A DNA stretch of 64,000 nt. Origin: Trueperella sp. (GTDB taxonomy: Bacteria; Actinomycetota; Actinomycetes; Actinomycetales; Actinomycetaceae). Shown piece after piece: positions 30,051 through 39,492 of this stretch. Positions within the stretch are counted from its first letter, which is position 1. Each line of letters opens with the position of its first letter. The notes under the pieces were generated by a model that did not search any database, was not told the origin of the DNA, and saw only the letters and a list, made by a program, of their open reading frames with translations. Made by a program: the position numbers and the translations under genes. Location: assembly GCA_030532125.1 (NCBI GenBank), contig JAUNLU010000002.1:241907-305906 (forward strand), read 5' to 3'.

Positions 30051-30332
30051 ATGAATATTTTTGCTGTTCACTATGTTTATGATCCAGAGCGCAGCGCCGA
30101 AGTTGCCGAAATTCGCCCTACCCACCGGAAATTCCTGGCCAGTTTATTTGAAAAAGGAGAATTATTGGCTTCCGGCCCGTGGGGCGACGGCGAAGCCCTG
30201 ATCGTTATCCCCGCTGATTCAGAAGCGGCCGCCCTGGAACGATTGGATGCAGATCCATTCTACCAAGCTGGCGTAATCCTAGAACGCACCGCGAAACCGT
30301 GGAAAGTTATCTACGGTCCTTGGGAAAGCTAA
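30051..30332 (+). CDS. YciI-family protein
   Basis: Small ferredoxin-like-fold protein of 93 aa. The family pattern is present: a start IFAVHYVYDPERS, then EIRPTHRKFLASLFEKGELLASGPWGDGEALIVI, and DADPFYQAGV with ending KPWKVIYG. The conserved His and Asp of the YciI pocket (THRKFL, DADPF) are there. Family members are suspected dehalogenase-like or small-molecule enzymes but most have no proven role. It is monocistronic, divergent from uvrA and convergent with the TerC-family gene. Confidence 0.85.
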   Translation: MNIFAVHYVYDPERSAEVAEIRPTHRKFLASLFEKGELLASGPWGDGEALIVIPADSEAAALERLDADPFYQAGVILERTAKPWKVIYGPWES

Positions 30333-30363
30333 CCAGAAACTAGTCAGTGCACTACTAACCACC

Positions 30364-30397
30364 GCGGGCGCAGTTGAATTAGACTGCGTCCGCTTTA
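30364..30397 (+). terminator. Terminator-like hairpin after the YciI-like gene
   Basis: An 11-bp stem GCGGGCGCAGT / ACTGCGTCCGC with one G-T pair and an 8-base loop, then TTTAGT. It overlaps the 3' end of the convergent TerC-family gene. Confidence 0.6.
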
Positions 30398-31437
30398 GTA
30401 TTGCCCTCTCGCTTGGCCCCAATTAGTGACGCGATCACCGTAATCAGTATTGTTCCCAAAATGAACCCAACTGAGAATAGGATGCTGGGTTCTGGGATAC
30501 CGGAGAATAGTTGATAGCCATGACCGGCATGCAATACTAGCTTCACTCCAATGAAGCCCAAAATTGCTGCCAAACCATAGTGCAAGTAAATGAGCCGATC
30601 TAGTAGGCCATCTACTAAGAAGAACAGTTGTCGCAAGCCCAACAGCGCGAAAGCATTAGCTGCGAATACGATAAACGGCTCTTTAGTCAGGCCGAATATA
30701 GCGGGGATGGAGTCCAACGCAAACATCAGGTCGATTGTGCCTATCGAAGCAATACACAACAGCATTGGCGTCACATAGGTTTTGCCACTACGCCGGACAA
30801 TAACTTTATCCCCGACGAAACCTTCCGTAACCGGCACAATCTTGCTAATAAACCGCGAGAATGCATTGGGCTGGTACTCATCCGAAGCAACATAGTTAGG
30901 GTCACGGCGTTGCCTGCCTTCGACTATGCCATCCCACACCTGTTTGGCTGCGGTATAGAACATCCAAGCGCCGAAGATGAAGAATACCCACACGAAGCGA
31001 GCAATCAGCGCTGCCCCTAACAAAATAAAGATAAGCCGCATTATTAGCGCGATAATGATGCCCCACATCAGCACTTTTTGCTGATACTTACGCGGCACTT
31101 TGAAGGTCGCCAAGATGATGATAAATACGAAGATATTGTCCAGCGACAGTGCTTTTTCAGTTATATAGCCGGCAAAATATTCGGTAGCAAACTGCGGCGA
31201 ATGGCGGAAATACATTACCGCACCGAAGATCAACGCAATAACAATGTAGAACGCTGACCAAATGGCGGCTTCTTTAATGGTGGGTTCATGCGGTTTACGA
31301 ACGTGCCCCAATAGATCCCACAGGATCATGGCGACGACGATTACCGCTAGCGCGCCCCACTCCCAGGGATGTACTACCATAGCCTCTTGAGCTGGAGTTA
31401 TAGCTGGTAGCAGCATGGTGGGCAGTAGCGTAGGCAT
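30379..31437 (-). CDS. TerC-family membrane protein, probable manganese exporter (Alx/MeeY type)
   Basis: Integral membrane protein of 352 aa with about nine predicted helices. Family motifs are the first acidic site in FAGYITEKALSLDNIFVF and the second in LFALDSIPAIFGLTKEPFIVFAANAFALLGLRQLFFL. Proteins of this branch (E. coli Alx, B. subtilis MeeF/MeeY) handle Mn(II), in some cases by metalating or exporting it. Here the leader carries a yybP-ykoY riboswitch, which senses Mn(II), giving strong independent support. SD AAAGGA precedes the ATG at 31437. Older names tie TerC to tellurite resistance; that is unlikely to be the main function. Confidence 0.92.
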   Translation of the reverse strand: MPTLLPTMLLPAITPAQEAMVVHPWEWGALAVIVVAMILWDLLGHVRKPHEPTIKEAAIWSAFYIVIALIFGAVMYFRHSPQFATEYFAGYITEKALSLDNIFVFIIILATFKVPRKYQQKVLMWGIIIALIMRLIFILLGAALIARFVWVFFIFGAWMFYTAAKQVWDGIVEGRQRRDPNYVASDEYQPNAFSRFISKIVPVTEGFVGDKVIVRRSGKTYVTPMLLCIASIGTIDLMFALDSIPAIFGLTKEPFIVFAANAFALLGLRQLFFLVDGLLDRLIYLHYGLAAILGFIGVKLVLHAGHGYQLFSGIPEPSILFSVGFILGTILITVIASLIGAKREGNTKADAV

Positions 31438-31450
31438 AGGGTTTTCCTTT

Positions 31451-31550
31451 CCGGTGATAACCGGAGGTCTCTTCCCGCCAAACTTTGGCCTCGACCCGGA
31501 TTTGCATCGTACTGACGAGCCGATATTGTGTGGGAATACTCCCCTCCGCT
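31451..31550 (-). ncRNA. yybP-ykoY manganese riboswitch upstream of the TerC-family gene
   Basis: The 5' leader shows the conserved elements of this class on the minus strand: GGGGAGTA at 31544-31537, then TCGTCAGTACG, CCGGGTCGAGGCC, and GAGACCTCCGG at 31471-31461. It ends in a CCGG-TTATCA-CCGG hairpin (31464-31451) directly before the AAAGGA ribosome site (31450-31445). That position suggests control of translation initiation, with Mn(II) binding freeing the site. The class is well known for genes of this transporter family. A covariance-model search would settle the exact boundaries. Confidence 0.85.
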
Positions 31551-31609
31551 GCTAAGCAGTTTACTGGAAAAACAACTAGCTAAAAAGATTTGCACTGAGC
31601 GGTGTACCA

Positions 31610-33652
31610 CTAGTTACGTACTTGGCGCAGCTCAGCTTTTAGATCGGCAATCTCATCGCGCAGCCGCGCTGCCAATTCAAAATGCAGCCCAGCCGCAGCT
31701 GCATGCATTTGCCGGGTAAGTTCTTCCAGTAACTCTTCTAGCTCCAGCCCAGCTAATTCTGCTTTCGGGCTGGTTACCTCTTTGCGGTAGCCGCCAGCCA
31801 GCAGCTGGGCGGTGTCCACATCCTCCCGCGCCAGCATATCCGTGACATCTGCAATCTTTTTCCGCAATGGAGTGGGATCAATTCCATTTTCTTGGTTATA
31901 GCGCAGCTGCTTTTCTCGACGCCGATTGGTTTCGTCAATCGCTTGCTGCATATTGGGGGTTACTTCATCGGCATACATATGCACTTCACCTGAGACATTG
32001 CGCGCCGCCCGGCCGATAGTCTGAATAAGCGAAGTGGTGGAGCGCAAAAATCCCTGCTTATCCGCGTCCAAAATTGCCACTAGCGATACTTCAGGCAAGT
32101 CCAGCCCCTCGCGCAATAGGTTAATGCCCACTAGCACATCAAATTTCCCTAACCGCAGTTCCCGCAGCAATTCCACCCGGCGCAGAGTGTCGACGTCGGA
32201 ATGGAGATACTCAACCCGCACCCCACGTTCTGCTAAGTAGGCAGTGAGGTCCTCGGCCATTTTCTTCGTGAGCGTAGTTACCAGCACACGTTCATCTTTT
32301 TCAGCCCGCTTGCGGACCTCTTCCAACAGATCGTCTATCTGCCCCTCGGTGGGCTTAACAACTATCTGTGGATCAACTAGCCCAGTGGGGCGAATAATCT
32401 GCTCCACTACCCCATCTGATTTGCCCAACTCATACGATCCGGGCGTAGCAGACAGGTACACGGTTTGCCCAATGCGTGCTAAGAACTCTTCCCACTTCAG
32501 CGGGCGATTGTCCATTGCGGATGGCAAGCGGAAGCCATGTTCCACTAAGGTGCGCTTACGCGACATATCGCCCTCATACATTGCCCCAATCTGCGGCACC
32601 GTCACATGCGATTCATCAATGATGAGGAGGAAATCTTCCGGGAAATAATCCAATAGCGTATTAGGTGGAGTGCCCGGACCACGCCCGTCAATATGCCGAG
32701 AGTAGTTTTCTATTCCGGCACAGGTGCCGATATTGCGAAGCATCTCCAGATCATAGCTAGTGCGCATCTCTAACCGCTGCGCCTCCAGCAGCTTATTGTG
32801 CGCGCGCAACTGCCCCAAACGCTCCTCAAGTTCATCACTAATTGATTTGATGGCGCGTGCCATCCGCTCCGGACCGGCCACATAGTGCGAAGCCGGGAAA
32901 AGGTAAGTATGGTCCACTTGCCGAATGGTGTCCCCAGTTAGGGGATGTAACAGGGCGATACCGTCTATTTCATCGCCAAAAAATTCAATCCGGACGGCGA
33001 GTTCTTCATATACCGGGATAATCTCTACCGTATCGCCGCGTACCCGGAATGTCCCCCGGGTAAAGGCCAGATCATTGCGGGTATATTGCATACCTACAAA
33101 CTTGCGCAGTAGATCGTCGCGTTCAATCTGTTGCCCGACTTCCAAGGGCACCATCCGGTTTACGTACTCTTGCGGGGTGCCTAAGCCATAGATACAAGAT
33201 ACTGATGCCACCACTACCGTATCCCGGCGCGTAAGCAGCGAGTTGGTGGCTGAATGCCGCAACCGCTCAACTTCGTCATTAATTGAGGCATCTTTTTCGA
33301 TATAAGTGTCAGTTTGCGGCACATAGGCTTCTGGCTGGTAGTAGTCGTAATAAGAAACGAAATACTCCACCGCATTATTGGGCAGTAACTCACGAAATTC
33401 TGCAGCCATCTGCGCTGCCAGCGTCTTATTGGGCTCCATTATCAGCGTTGGCCGCTGCACTTGCTCTATTAGCCAAGCCGTCGTAGCTGATTTTCCGGTA
33501 CCAGTCGCCCCCAACAGCACGATGTCTTTTTCCCCGCCATTAATACGCTCGGTCAATTCTCGGATCGCATTGGGCTGGTCACCCGACGGCGTAAATTCAG
33601 TGATTACTTCAATTGGCGATTCCTGCCGAATAATATCGCTTACTGGGCGCAT
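31610..33652 (-). CDS. uvrB: Excinuclease ABC subunit B
   Basis: Damage-verifying helicase-like subunit of nucleotide excision repair. 680 aa. Walker A is [17 protein letters not shown] near residue 49; the beta-hairpin region [22 protein letters not shown], the DEAD-type box [10 protein letters not shown], helicase motifs [13 protein letters not shown] and QTIGRAARN follow; the UVR motif that binds UvrC is at the C-terminus ([27 protein letters not shown]). It begins just after coaE, so coaE-uvrB is an operon. Confidence 0.97.
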   Translation of the reverse strand: MRPVSDIIRQESPIEVITEFTPSGDQPNAIRELTERINGGEKDIVLLGATGTGKSATTAWLIEQVQRPTLIMEPNKTLAAQMAAEFRELLPNNAVEYFVSYYDYYQPEAYVPQTDTYIEKDASINDEVERLRHSATNSLLTRRDTVVVASVSCIYGLGTPQEYVNRMVPLEVGQQIERDDLLRKFVGMQYTRNDLAFTRGTFRVRGDTVEIIPVYEELAVRIEFFGDEIDGIALLHPLTGDTIRQVDHTYLFPASHYVAGPERMARAIKSISDELEERLGQLRAHNKLLEAQRLEMRTSYDLEMLRNIGTCAGIENYSRHIDGRGPGTPPNTLLDYFPEDFLLIIDESHVTVPQIGAMYEGDMSRKRTLVEHGFRLPSAMDNRPLKWEEFLARIGQTVYLSATPGSYELGKSDGVVEQIIRPTGLVDPQIVVKPTEGQIDDLLEEVRKRAEKDERVLVTTLTKKMAEDLTAYLAERGVRVEYLHSDVDTLRRVELLRELRLGKFDVLVGINLLREGLDLPEVSLVAILDADKQGFLRSTTSLIQTIGRAARNVSGEVHMYADEVTPNMQQAIDETNRRREKQLRYNQENGIDPTPLRKKIADVTDMLAREDVDTAQLLAGGYRKEVTSPKAELAGLELEELLEELTRQMHAAAAGLHFELAARLRDEIADLKAELRQVRN

Positions 33653-33653
33653 A

Positions 33654-34508
33654 TCATCCCCACCGCAAAATTAGCGGTGCGCAAGGATTGGCCGCAAAGG
33701 CCTCCTGCCCGTGGGCAATCCAACCCGCATTCAGTAGCCCTGCTGGATCTGGCGTACCAATAGCTTCAAAGCCACCGGGGATTTCCCGCACTGCTATCCC
33801 GTGATATGCCAAGCGTTCCTTATGGACCCTAGGGTCAGCGAAGAATCCCACTCCCAACCCTGCGGGACGTTTAGGTGCCACCGCAGCTGGATTGCACAGC
33901 ACGTCATTGAATGGAATTATCCAGTCTTCCCATAGCTGCTCTATCCGAACCATAAGTTCTGCTTGATCACCCTCATTGCGCACTACTACATCAGAGATAG
34001 AAGCTAACTGGGCATCGGTAGCTTGCGAATCAATCCGATTGCGCGCATCAGCAATATCGGCACCGCGATAGTGCATCAGCCGTTCCATTTGTAGTTCCCG
34101 GGGGATCACAATCGCGATATTGGCTTGTGCCGCATACTGCCGGCATGAACCGTATAACAGCGGCACATCGTAAATAATTACTCGCTTGCGGTCCTCAGCG
34201 CGCGTTTGTTCCACTATCTCCCACATGCGGTCATTAATTTGGGGATGAGTAATGGCATTGAGGGCAGCTAGTTCCGCAGAGTCATTGAATACTATTCTCG
34301 CCAATGCCTCCCGATTAAGCGTGCCATCTGGGGCAATAACCGCTTCTCCCCAACGCGCTTGAATCGCGATGAAGCCAGGCGTATCCGGAGCCACTACTTC
34401 CCGGGCCAATTCATCTGCATCAATAACTTTTGCCCCGAGTTTAGCTAAGTGCGTAGCTGCTAAGGATTTCCCGGAGGCTATGCCGCCTGTTAACGCCAAA
34501 AGAAGCAC
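33654..34508 (-). CDS. coaE: Dephospho-CoA kinase with an unrecognised C-terminal extension
   Basis: Last enzyme of coenzyme A synthesis, phosphorylating dephospho-CoA. Residues 1-199 are the kinase: P-loop [34 protein letters not shown] and the lid MERLMHYRG followed by ARNRIDSQ. Residues 200-284 are extra compared with the usual 200-aa enzyme. Mycobacterial CoaE is longer because of a fused GrpB-like domain, but this tail ([13 protein letters not shown], then a Gly/Pro-rich stretch) shows no GrpB HIGSTS motif, so its nature is unclear. GTG start, weak ribosome site. Followed by uvrB with a one-base gap. Confidence 0.92.
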   Translation of the reverse strand: MLLLALTGGIASGKSLAATHLAKLGAKVIDADELAREVVAPDTPGFIAIQARWGEAVIAPDGTLNREALARIVFNDSAELAALNAITHPQINDRMWEIVEQTRAEDRKRVIIYDVPLLYGSCRQYAAQANIAIVIPRELQMERLMHYRGADIADARNRIDSQATDAQLASISDVVVRNEGDQAELMVRIEQLWEDWIIPFNDVLCNPAAVAPKRPAGLGVGFFADPRVHKERLAYHGIAVREIPGGFEAIGTPDPAGLLNAGWIAHGQEAFAANPCAPLILRWG

Positions 34509-34602
34509 AGTAGCCGTCCAATCACCAAAAAGGTATGCGCGTACTCCCTAATGCTATGTCTTTGCGATTGATGCCGGGGTAGGTTTCGTTATCGGAATAA
34601 GA

Positions 34603-34646
34603 AACTGGAACGGGACGGATGACTATTCATCCGCCCCGTTCCAGTT
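34603..34646 (-). terminator. Terminator after rpsA
   Basis: A 20-bp stem with one mismatch, between 34603-34622 and 34627-34646, loop CTAT. The minus strand continues TCTTATTCC, moderately T-rich. Confidence 0.8.
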
Positions 34647-34679
34647 GACTATTTGGAGTCGGTAAGACGCTAACTGAGC

Positions 34680-36143
34680 TTAGTTACCAGTAAGTTTCTC
34701 CCGCAGCGCTGCCAGAGCTTCGTCTGAAGCTAGCGCACCGGCGTCTTCTTCCCCGGAGGAGTAGCTGGTGGCTTCTTCCACCGCAGCTTCATCGGCTTCC
34801 GCAGCAGCTTCTGCTTCAGCTTCTACCGCTGCAGCTACCTGCTTGCGGTGAGCTTGCCACCGTGCCTCAGCCTGTGCGTATTCGGCTTCCCAAGCTGCCT
34901 GATTTTCTTCGTAGCCTTCCAACCATTCGTTGGTTTCCGGATCGAAGCCTTCTGGGTACTTGTAGTTGCCTTCTTCGTCGTATTCAGCAGTCATGCCGTA
35001 TAGCGATGGATCGAAGTCCTCCGAAGTCGGGTCGATGCCCTCATTTGCCTGCTTGAGCGAGAGGGAGATCCGGCGCCGCTCCAAATCAATATCGATGACC
35101 TTTACGAAGACTTCGTCATTGATCTTAACGAGCTGTTCTGGCACGTCGATATGACGCTGGGCCAGTTCGGAAATATGTACCAAGCCCTCAATGCCATCTT
35201 CAACGCGAACAAACGCGCCAAATGGTACTAGCTTGGTGACCTTGCCCGGAACGACCTGACCAATGGCGTGCGTACGAGCGAAGGTCTGCCACGGATCCTC
35301 TTGGGTGGCCTTCAGCGACAGGGACACGCGTTCGCGATCCATATCGACGTCGAGCACCTCAACCATAACTTCCTGACCAACTTCAACCACTTCAGATGGG
35401 TGGTCAATATGCTTCCAGGACAGTTCGGAAACGTGTACCAGACCGTCTACGCCGCCCAGATCCACGAAAGCACCGAAGTTGACGATCGAGGAGATAACGC
35501 CTTCGCGCACCTGCCCCTTCTGCAGAGTGTTGAGGAAGTGTTCCCGCACCTCGGCCTGGGTCTGCTCCAGCCAGGAGCGCCGCGATAGCACCACGTTATT
35601 ACGGGGCTTATCCAGCTCAATAATCTTGGCTTCCAGTTCCCGGCCAATGTACGGCTGCAGATCGCGTACCCGGCGCATTTCCACCAGCGAAGCAGGCAAG
35701 AAGCCGCGCAAACCGATGTCCAGAATCAAGCCACCTTTGACGATCTCGATCACCGTACCGGTTACAACGCCGTCAGCTTCCTTGACTTCTTCAATCTTGG
35801 CCCATGCCCGTTCGTACAGTGCACGCTTACGGGACAGCAGCAGGCGACCTTCTTTGTCTTCCTTCTGCAGCACCAAGGCCTCGATTTGGTCACCAACTTC
35901 AACGACCTCATTGGGATCGATGTCATGCTTGATGGAAAGTTCTTTGGAAGGGATTACCCCTTCGGTCTTGTAGCCGATGTCGAGAAGTACTTCATCTCGA
36001 TCTACTTTGACTACTGTACCTTCGACGATATCCCCGTCTTTAAAGTACTTGATGGTTTCATCGACAGCGGTAATCAGTTCTTCTGTAGTGTCGATATCGT
36101 TGATTGCTACCTCAGGAATAGCGGAAGCATTGTTTACGGTCAT
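34680..36143 (-). CDS. rpsA: 30S ribosomal protein S1
   Basis: mRNA-binding ribosomal protein, about 487 aa, with four S1 repeats starting near residues 36, 121, 207 and 292 (GDIVEGTVVKVDRDEVLLDIGYKTEG; ADGVVTGTVIEIVKGGLILDIG and so on; ends VHISELA). After the repeats comes an acidic, Ala/Glu-rich tail, typical of actinobacteria, where trans-translation and pyrazinoic-acid interactions have been studied. The ATG at 36143 is preferred over the longer frame to 36212; the extra residues do not match S1 and a GGAG lies upstream of 36143. Confidence 0.95.
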   Translation of the reverse strand: MTVNNASAIPEVAINDIDTTEELITAVDETIKYFKDGDIVEGTVVKVDRDEVLLDIGYKTEGVIPSKELSIKHDIDPNEVVEVGDQIEALVLQKEDKEGRLLLSRKRALYERAWAKIEEVKEADGVVTGTVIEIVKGGLILDIGLRGFLPASLVEMRRVRDLQPYIGRELEAKIIELDKPRNNVVLSRRSWLEQTQAEVREHFLNTLQKGQVREGVISSIVNFGAFVDLGGVDGLVHVSELSWKHIDHPSEVVEVGQEVMVEVLDVDMDRERVSLSLKATQEDPWQTFARTHAIGQVVPGKVTKLVPFGAFVRVEDGIEGLVHISELAQRHIDVPEQLVKINDEVFVKVIDIDLERRRISLSLKQANEGIDPTSEDFDPSLYGMTAEYDEEGNYKYPEGFDPETNEWLEGYEENQAAWEAEYAQAEARWQAHRKQVAAAVEAEAEAAAEADEAAVEEATSYSSGEEDAGALASDEALAALREKLTGN

Positions 36144-36299
36144 AGAGTTGGTGACTCCGAGATTGCTAATAGTAGGTTTATATGGACAATTGGCATGCGT
36201 TATGCATACCAACGTCTAACTCTACGGGGATTGCTCAGCGGCGGCAAATGAATTTGCTAACTTTCATCTGAAGTTTTCCCCACATTTATCAGGCGTTAA

Positions 36300-38969
36300 T
36301 CAGTGTGCGGCTGCCCGCCAAGATTCCCCGATTCCTATTCCCACACTCAACGGCACCGAGAGATTTTGCGCTGATTCCATTTGTGCGCGCACCAGCTGCA
36401 CGACGTCGTCTTTTTCAGCTGCAACTACTTCTAGGACTAATTCGTCGTGCACTTGTAGCAAAAGCTGCGATTTCATCTTCGCTTTTCGCATCTCTCGTTC
36501 TACTGCGGACATGGCGATCTTTATTATGTCCGCAGCAGAACCTTGAATAGGTGCATTGAGTGCCATCCGCTCAGCAGCCTGGCGCAGCTGCCGATTGGTG
36601 GCAGTTAATTCCGGCAGATACCGACGCCGACCCAAGATAGTTTGGGTATATCCATCCCGGCGCGCCTGCACTACCAGGGAATCCAGATAGTTCTTCACAT
36701 TGCCAAAGCGTTCAAAATAGCCATCCATCAGTTCTTGTGCTTCTGGCACCCCAATTCGTAGCTGCTTAGAGAGGCCAAAGGCAGAAAGTCCATAAACCAA
36801 CCCATAGCTCATCGCTTTGATTTTGGAGCGTTGCGCCGCCGTCACTTGATCTTCAGGCACATGATAGACCCGAGCGGCCACATAGGAGTGCAGATCAGCA
36901 CCCGCATTAAACGCGGAGATTAGTTCGGCATCGCCAGAAAGATGCGCCATCAACCGCATCTCAATCTGAGAATAGTCTGCGGTCATGAGGTAGTCGAAAC
37001 CGACGCCCGGCACAAATACTTCCCGAATCTGCAAGCCTTCTTCGGTGCGCGCATGGATATTTTGCAAATTAGGATCAACGGAAGATAGCCGCCCGGTTGC
37101 TGCCACCGTCTGGGTATAGGTGGTGCGGATCCGGTGATCGGATTGCACGCTCTTTTGCAGCCCTTGCACTGATTGCCGCAGTTTTATGGTGTCGCGGTGG
37201 GCCAACAGTGCGGTCAAAAATGCCTGACCAGCGAGGGCGGCGTCATCTTCCCGGTGCGAAATTTTCACCAACAGTTCTTCCAGAGCTTCTGCATTAGTGG
37301 TGTACCCAGATTTTGTTTTCCGAGTCTTGGGAAGCCCTAATTTTTCAAATAGCACCACCTGCAGCTGCTTTGGACTGGACAAATTTACTGAGTCATCCCC
37401 AATCGCCGCATACGCTTGGCGCTGTGCCGCTTGAACTTTGCCATCAAAATCTTGGTACAGACTCTCTAGTGCACCTTCGTCGACGTAGATCCCGCGCTGC
37501 TCCATCCGGTACAACACTCGACTGGTTTCCAGCTCAAGTTCTACCAGGTCATCAGTCTGCCCTTGTTCCGCCAGCTCCCGCTTAAAAATTTCTGCCAGAT
37601 CTAGTAGCGCAACTGCGCGGGGCGAAAGGCTATCAGCTAGCGTGCCATCTGCTGCTATGCCGAGGGTATCCGGTTCCGCTCCGCCGGATAGATCAATCGA
37701 AAGGTAACGCTGTGCTAGATCGTCAATTTCGTAGCTGCGCTGATCTGGATGGAGTAGATATGCCTGGAGCAAAGTATCCACCTCAACTCCGTCCAACTCC
37801 ATCCCCATCGCCAACCAGGCATGCCAGCTGGCTTTCATACCGTGACACACTTTAGAAATCTGCGGGTCGGCTAGGAACTCTGCTAATCCAGCGACGCCAG
37901 CGTCACTGCCCCGCCATACCACACCAGAATTAGCGGCAATGGCAAAGTCAGTGACTGCCCCTGCCCCGGGTTTACCACTGCCTGCGACCAACAGCGCATA
38001 AGGTGCGGAGGTTTCGGCTAGAAAATCAGCAAATTCGCCGTCGTAATTCTGGGCTGTGCGGGTAGCAACTTCCTCCACTATGGCACTGCTGCCAGAGCGC
38101 ACCGGCAGCTCATCTAGCACCCGTTTGCGCAAGCGATTTATCTCCAGCACATCGAAGATTTCATGCATCTGTTGCGTATCTACGCCCTTGGGGCGCAGTT
38201 CTTCCAGATCTGGCACGATATCCAGATCGCGCACCAACTCATTCAGCTGGCGATTTAGCCGTACCTGTTCCAAGTGTGACCGCAAATTTTCGCCGGATTT
38301 TCCGCCAATTTCCGTTACATTGGCTAATAAATTTTCCAGATCTCCGTATTCAGTTAGCCACTTAGCAGCAGTTTTTGGTCCCACGAGTGGAACGCCAGGG
38401 AGGTTATCAGCTTTTTCCCCCACTAGTGCGGCTAGATCGGAATAACGCTCAGGGGGCACCCCACAGCGCTCAGTAACCACTGCCGGAGTCATTTCTAGCA
38501 TGGTAGAGCGCGGCATGGGATAGAGCACCGTTACCGACTCATTCACTAGCTGATATGAGTCTTTATCGCCAGACGCCACATATACCTGCATGTCTGCGCT
38601 CGCACCCCGCGTGGCTAAGGTGGCGAGGATATCGTCCGCTTCGTAGTCCGGGACAGTGAGCCAGGAAATTCCCAGCGCATCCAAAACTTCTTGAATTAAC
38701 CCGATTTGGCCTTTGAATTCCTCCGGGGTGGGAGCGCGCCCGCCTTTGTACTCCGGATACTCTTGGGTGCGAAAAGTTCCACCTGGCAAATCAAATGCGA
38801 CCGCGATATGGCTGGGTTGGTAATCCTGCAGCAACTTCAGCAAGGTATTGATAAATCCCGTTACCGCATTGGTGTACTGCCCTTGAGCAGTGCGAAACCC
38901 TTCCGGGGAGAGCGCATAGAAAGCGCGAAATGCCAAGGAATGACCATCTAGTAAAAGTAGCGAGCTCAC
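36300..38969 (-). CDS. polA: DNA polymerase I, without proofreading residues
   Basis: Gap-filling and Okazaki-fragment polymerase of 889 aa. Domain 1 (about 1-300) is the 5'-3' exonuclease: LLLDGHSLAFRAFYAL, YEADDILATLA, ASGDKDSYQLV, VGPKTAAKWL. The middle 3'-5' exonuclease-like domain lacks the metal-binding acids: the region aligned to LKYD reads GMKASWHAW and the later AEDAD reads LLDLA. The polymerase domain has DYSQIEMRLMAHLSGD, KAMSYGLVYGLSAFGL (O-helix) and VHDELVLEV. Loss of proofreading is usual in actinobacterial PolA. GTG start with TAGGCT six bases upstream (leaderless). Confidence 0.97.
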   Translation of the reverse strand: MSSLLLLDGHSLAFRAFYALSPEGFRTAQGQYTNAVTGFINTLLKLLQDYQPSHIAVAFDLPGGTFRTQEYPEYKGGRAPTPEEFKGQIGLIQEVLDALGISWLTVPDYEADDILATLATRGASADMQVYVASGDKDSYQLVNESVTVLYPMPRSTMLEMTPAVVTERCGVPPERYSDLAALVGEKADNLPGVPLVGPKTAAKWLTEYGDLENLLANVTEIGGKSGENLRSHLEQVRLNRQLNELVRDLDIVPDLEELRPKGVDTQQMHEIFDVLEINRLRKRVLDELPVRSGSSAIVEEVATRTAQNYDGEFADFLAETSAPYALLVAGSGKPGAGAVTDFAIAANSGVVWRGSDAGVAGLAEFLADPQISKVCHGMKASWHAWLAMGMELDGVEVDTLLQAYLLHPDQRSYEIDDLAQRYLSIDLSGGAEPDTLGIAADGTLADSLSPRAVALLDLAEIFKRELAEQGQTDDLVELELETSRVLYRMEQRGIYVDEGALESLYQDFDGKVQAAQRQAYAAIGDDSVNLSSPKQLQVVLFEKLGLPKTRKTKSGYTTNAEALEELLVKISHREDDAALAGQAFLTALLAHRDTIKLRQSVQGLQKSVQSDHRIRTTYTQTVAATGRLSSVDPNLQNIHARTEEGLQIREVFVPGVGFDYLMTADYSQIEMRLMAHLSGDAELISAFNAGADLHSYVAARVYHVPEDQVTAAQRSKIKAMSYGLVYGLSAFGLSKQLRIGVPEAQELMDGYFERFGNVKNYLDSLVVQARRDGYTQTILGRRRYLPELTATNRQLRQAAERMALNAPIQGSAADIIKIAMSAVEREMRKAKMKSQLLLQVHDELVLEVVAAEKDDVVQLVRAQMESAQNLSVPLSVGIGIGESWRAAAH

Positions 38970-38975
38970 CTCTCT

Positions 38976-38981
38976 AGCCTA
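38976..38981 (-). promoter_or_regulatory. Leaderless -10 element of polA
   Basis: TAGGCT, six bases, then GTG at 38969. Confidence 0.5.
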
Positions 38982-39050
38982 GCGGTTGTAGTTGCGATGC
39001 GCTGAGCTGAGCTGCGCCAGATAGTTATGCCAAAGTTATTGCGATCATGA

Positions 39051-39056
39051 TTAACT
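39051..39056 (+). promoter_or_regulatory. Leaderless -10 candidate of the thioesterase gene
   Basis: TTAACT, six bases, then ATG at 39063. It departs from TANNNT at the second base, and a weak GAAG lies before the start, so this is a less certain case. Confidence 0.35.
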
Positions 39057-39062
39057 GAAGCA

Positions 39063-39491
39063 ATGGAAAAGAAGGTAAATGAACTTGGCGAGTTAGCGCA
39101 GAAATTTGGGGCAGAGGTTATCTCCGCTAGTAAAGACGAGATTCAAGTGCGTATCCCGATTGCTGGCCATCAACAGCCACTGGGGGTACTGCATGGCGGT
39201 GCCAATGCATTCTTAGTAGAAGACGCCGGCTCGCGGTTGGCTTGGCTTTACGCTCCTGACGGTAGGTTCGCAGTTGGCACTGAGCTTTCTATGTCCAATT
39301 TGCGCCCAGGTACCGGCGATTATGCCACCGCGCACGCTACCCCGATTTTTGCTGGCGGTTCTAGCTTTGTGGCCCGAGTAGAGATCTACACCGATGACGG
39401 CACCCATATCGCATCTGGGCGCATGACCAGCGTATTCGTTAAAATTCCAGCAGAATATCTGGACGAATACCGCCGGGCAGTGAGCGAGTAG
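39063..39491 (+). CDS. Hotdog-fold thioesterase, PaaI/YdiI-like
   Basis: Acyl-CoA thioesterase family protein of 142 aa. The hotdog signature is IPIAGHQQPLGVLHGGANAFLVEDAGSRLA, with the HGG motif and the catalytic acid (VEDAGS) expected of PaaI/MenI-like enzymes. It ends VEIYTDDGTHIASGRMTSVFV. It is monocistronic between polA and pdtaR. The actinobacterial synteny around pyk-polA commonly includes such a gene. Substrate could be a menaquinone precursor (DHNA-CoA) or aryl-CoA; not decidable here. Confidence 0.85.
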   Translation: MEKKVNELGELAQKFGAEVISASKDEIQVRIPIAGHQQPLGVLHGGANAFLVEDAGSRLAWLYAPDGRFAVGTELSMSNLRPGTGDYATAHATPIFAGGSSFVARVEIYTDDGTHIASGRMTSVFVKIPAEYLDEYRRAVSE

Positions 39492-39492
39492 G

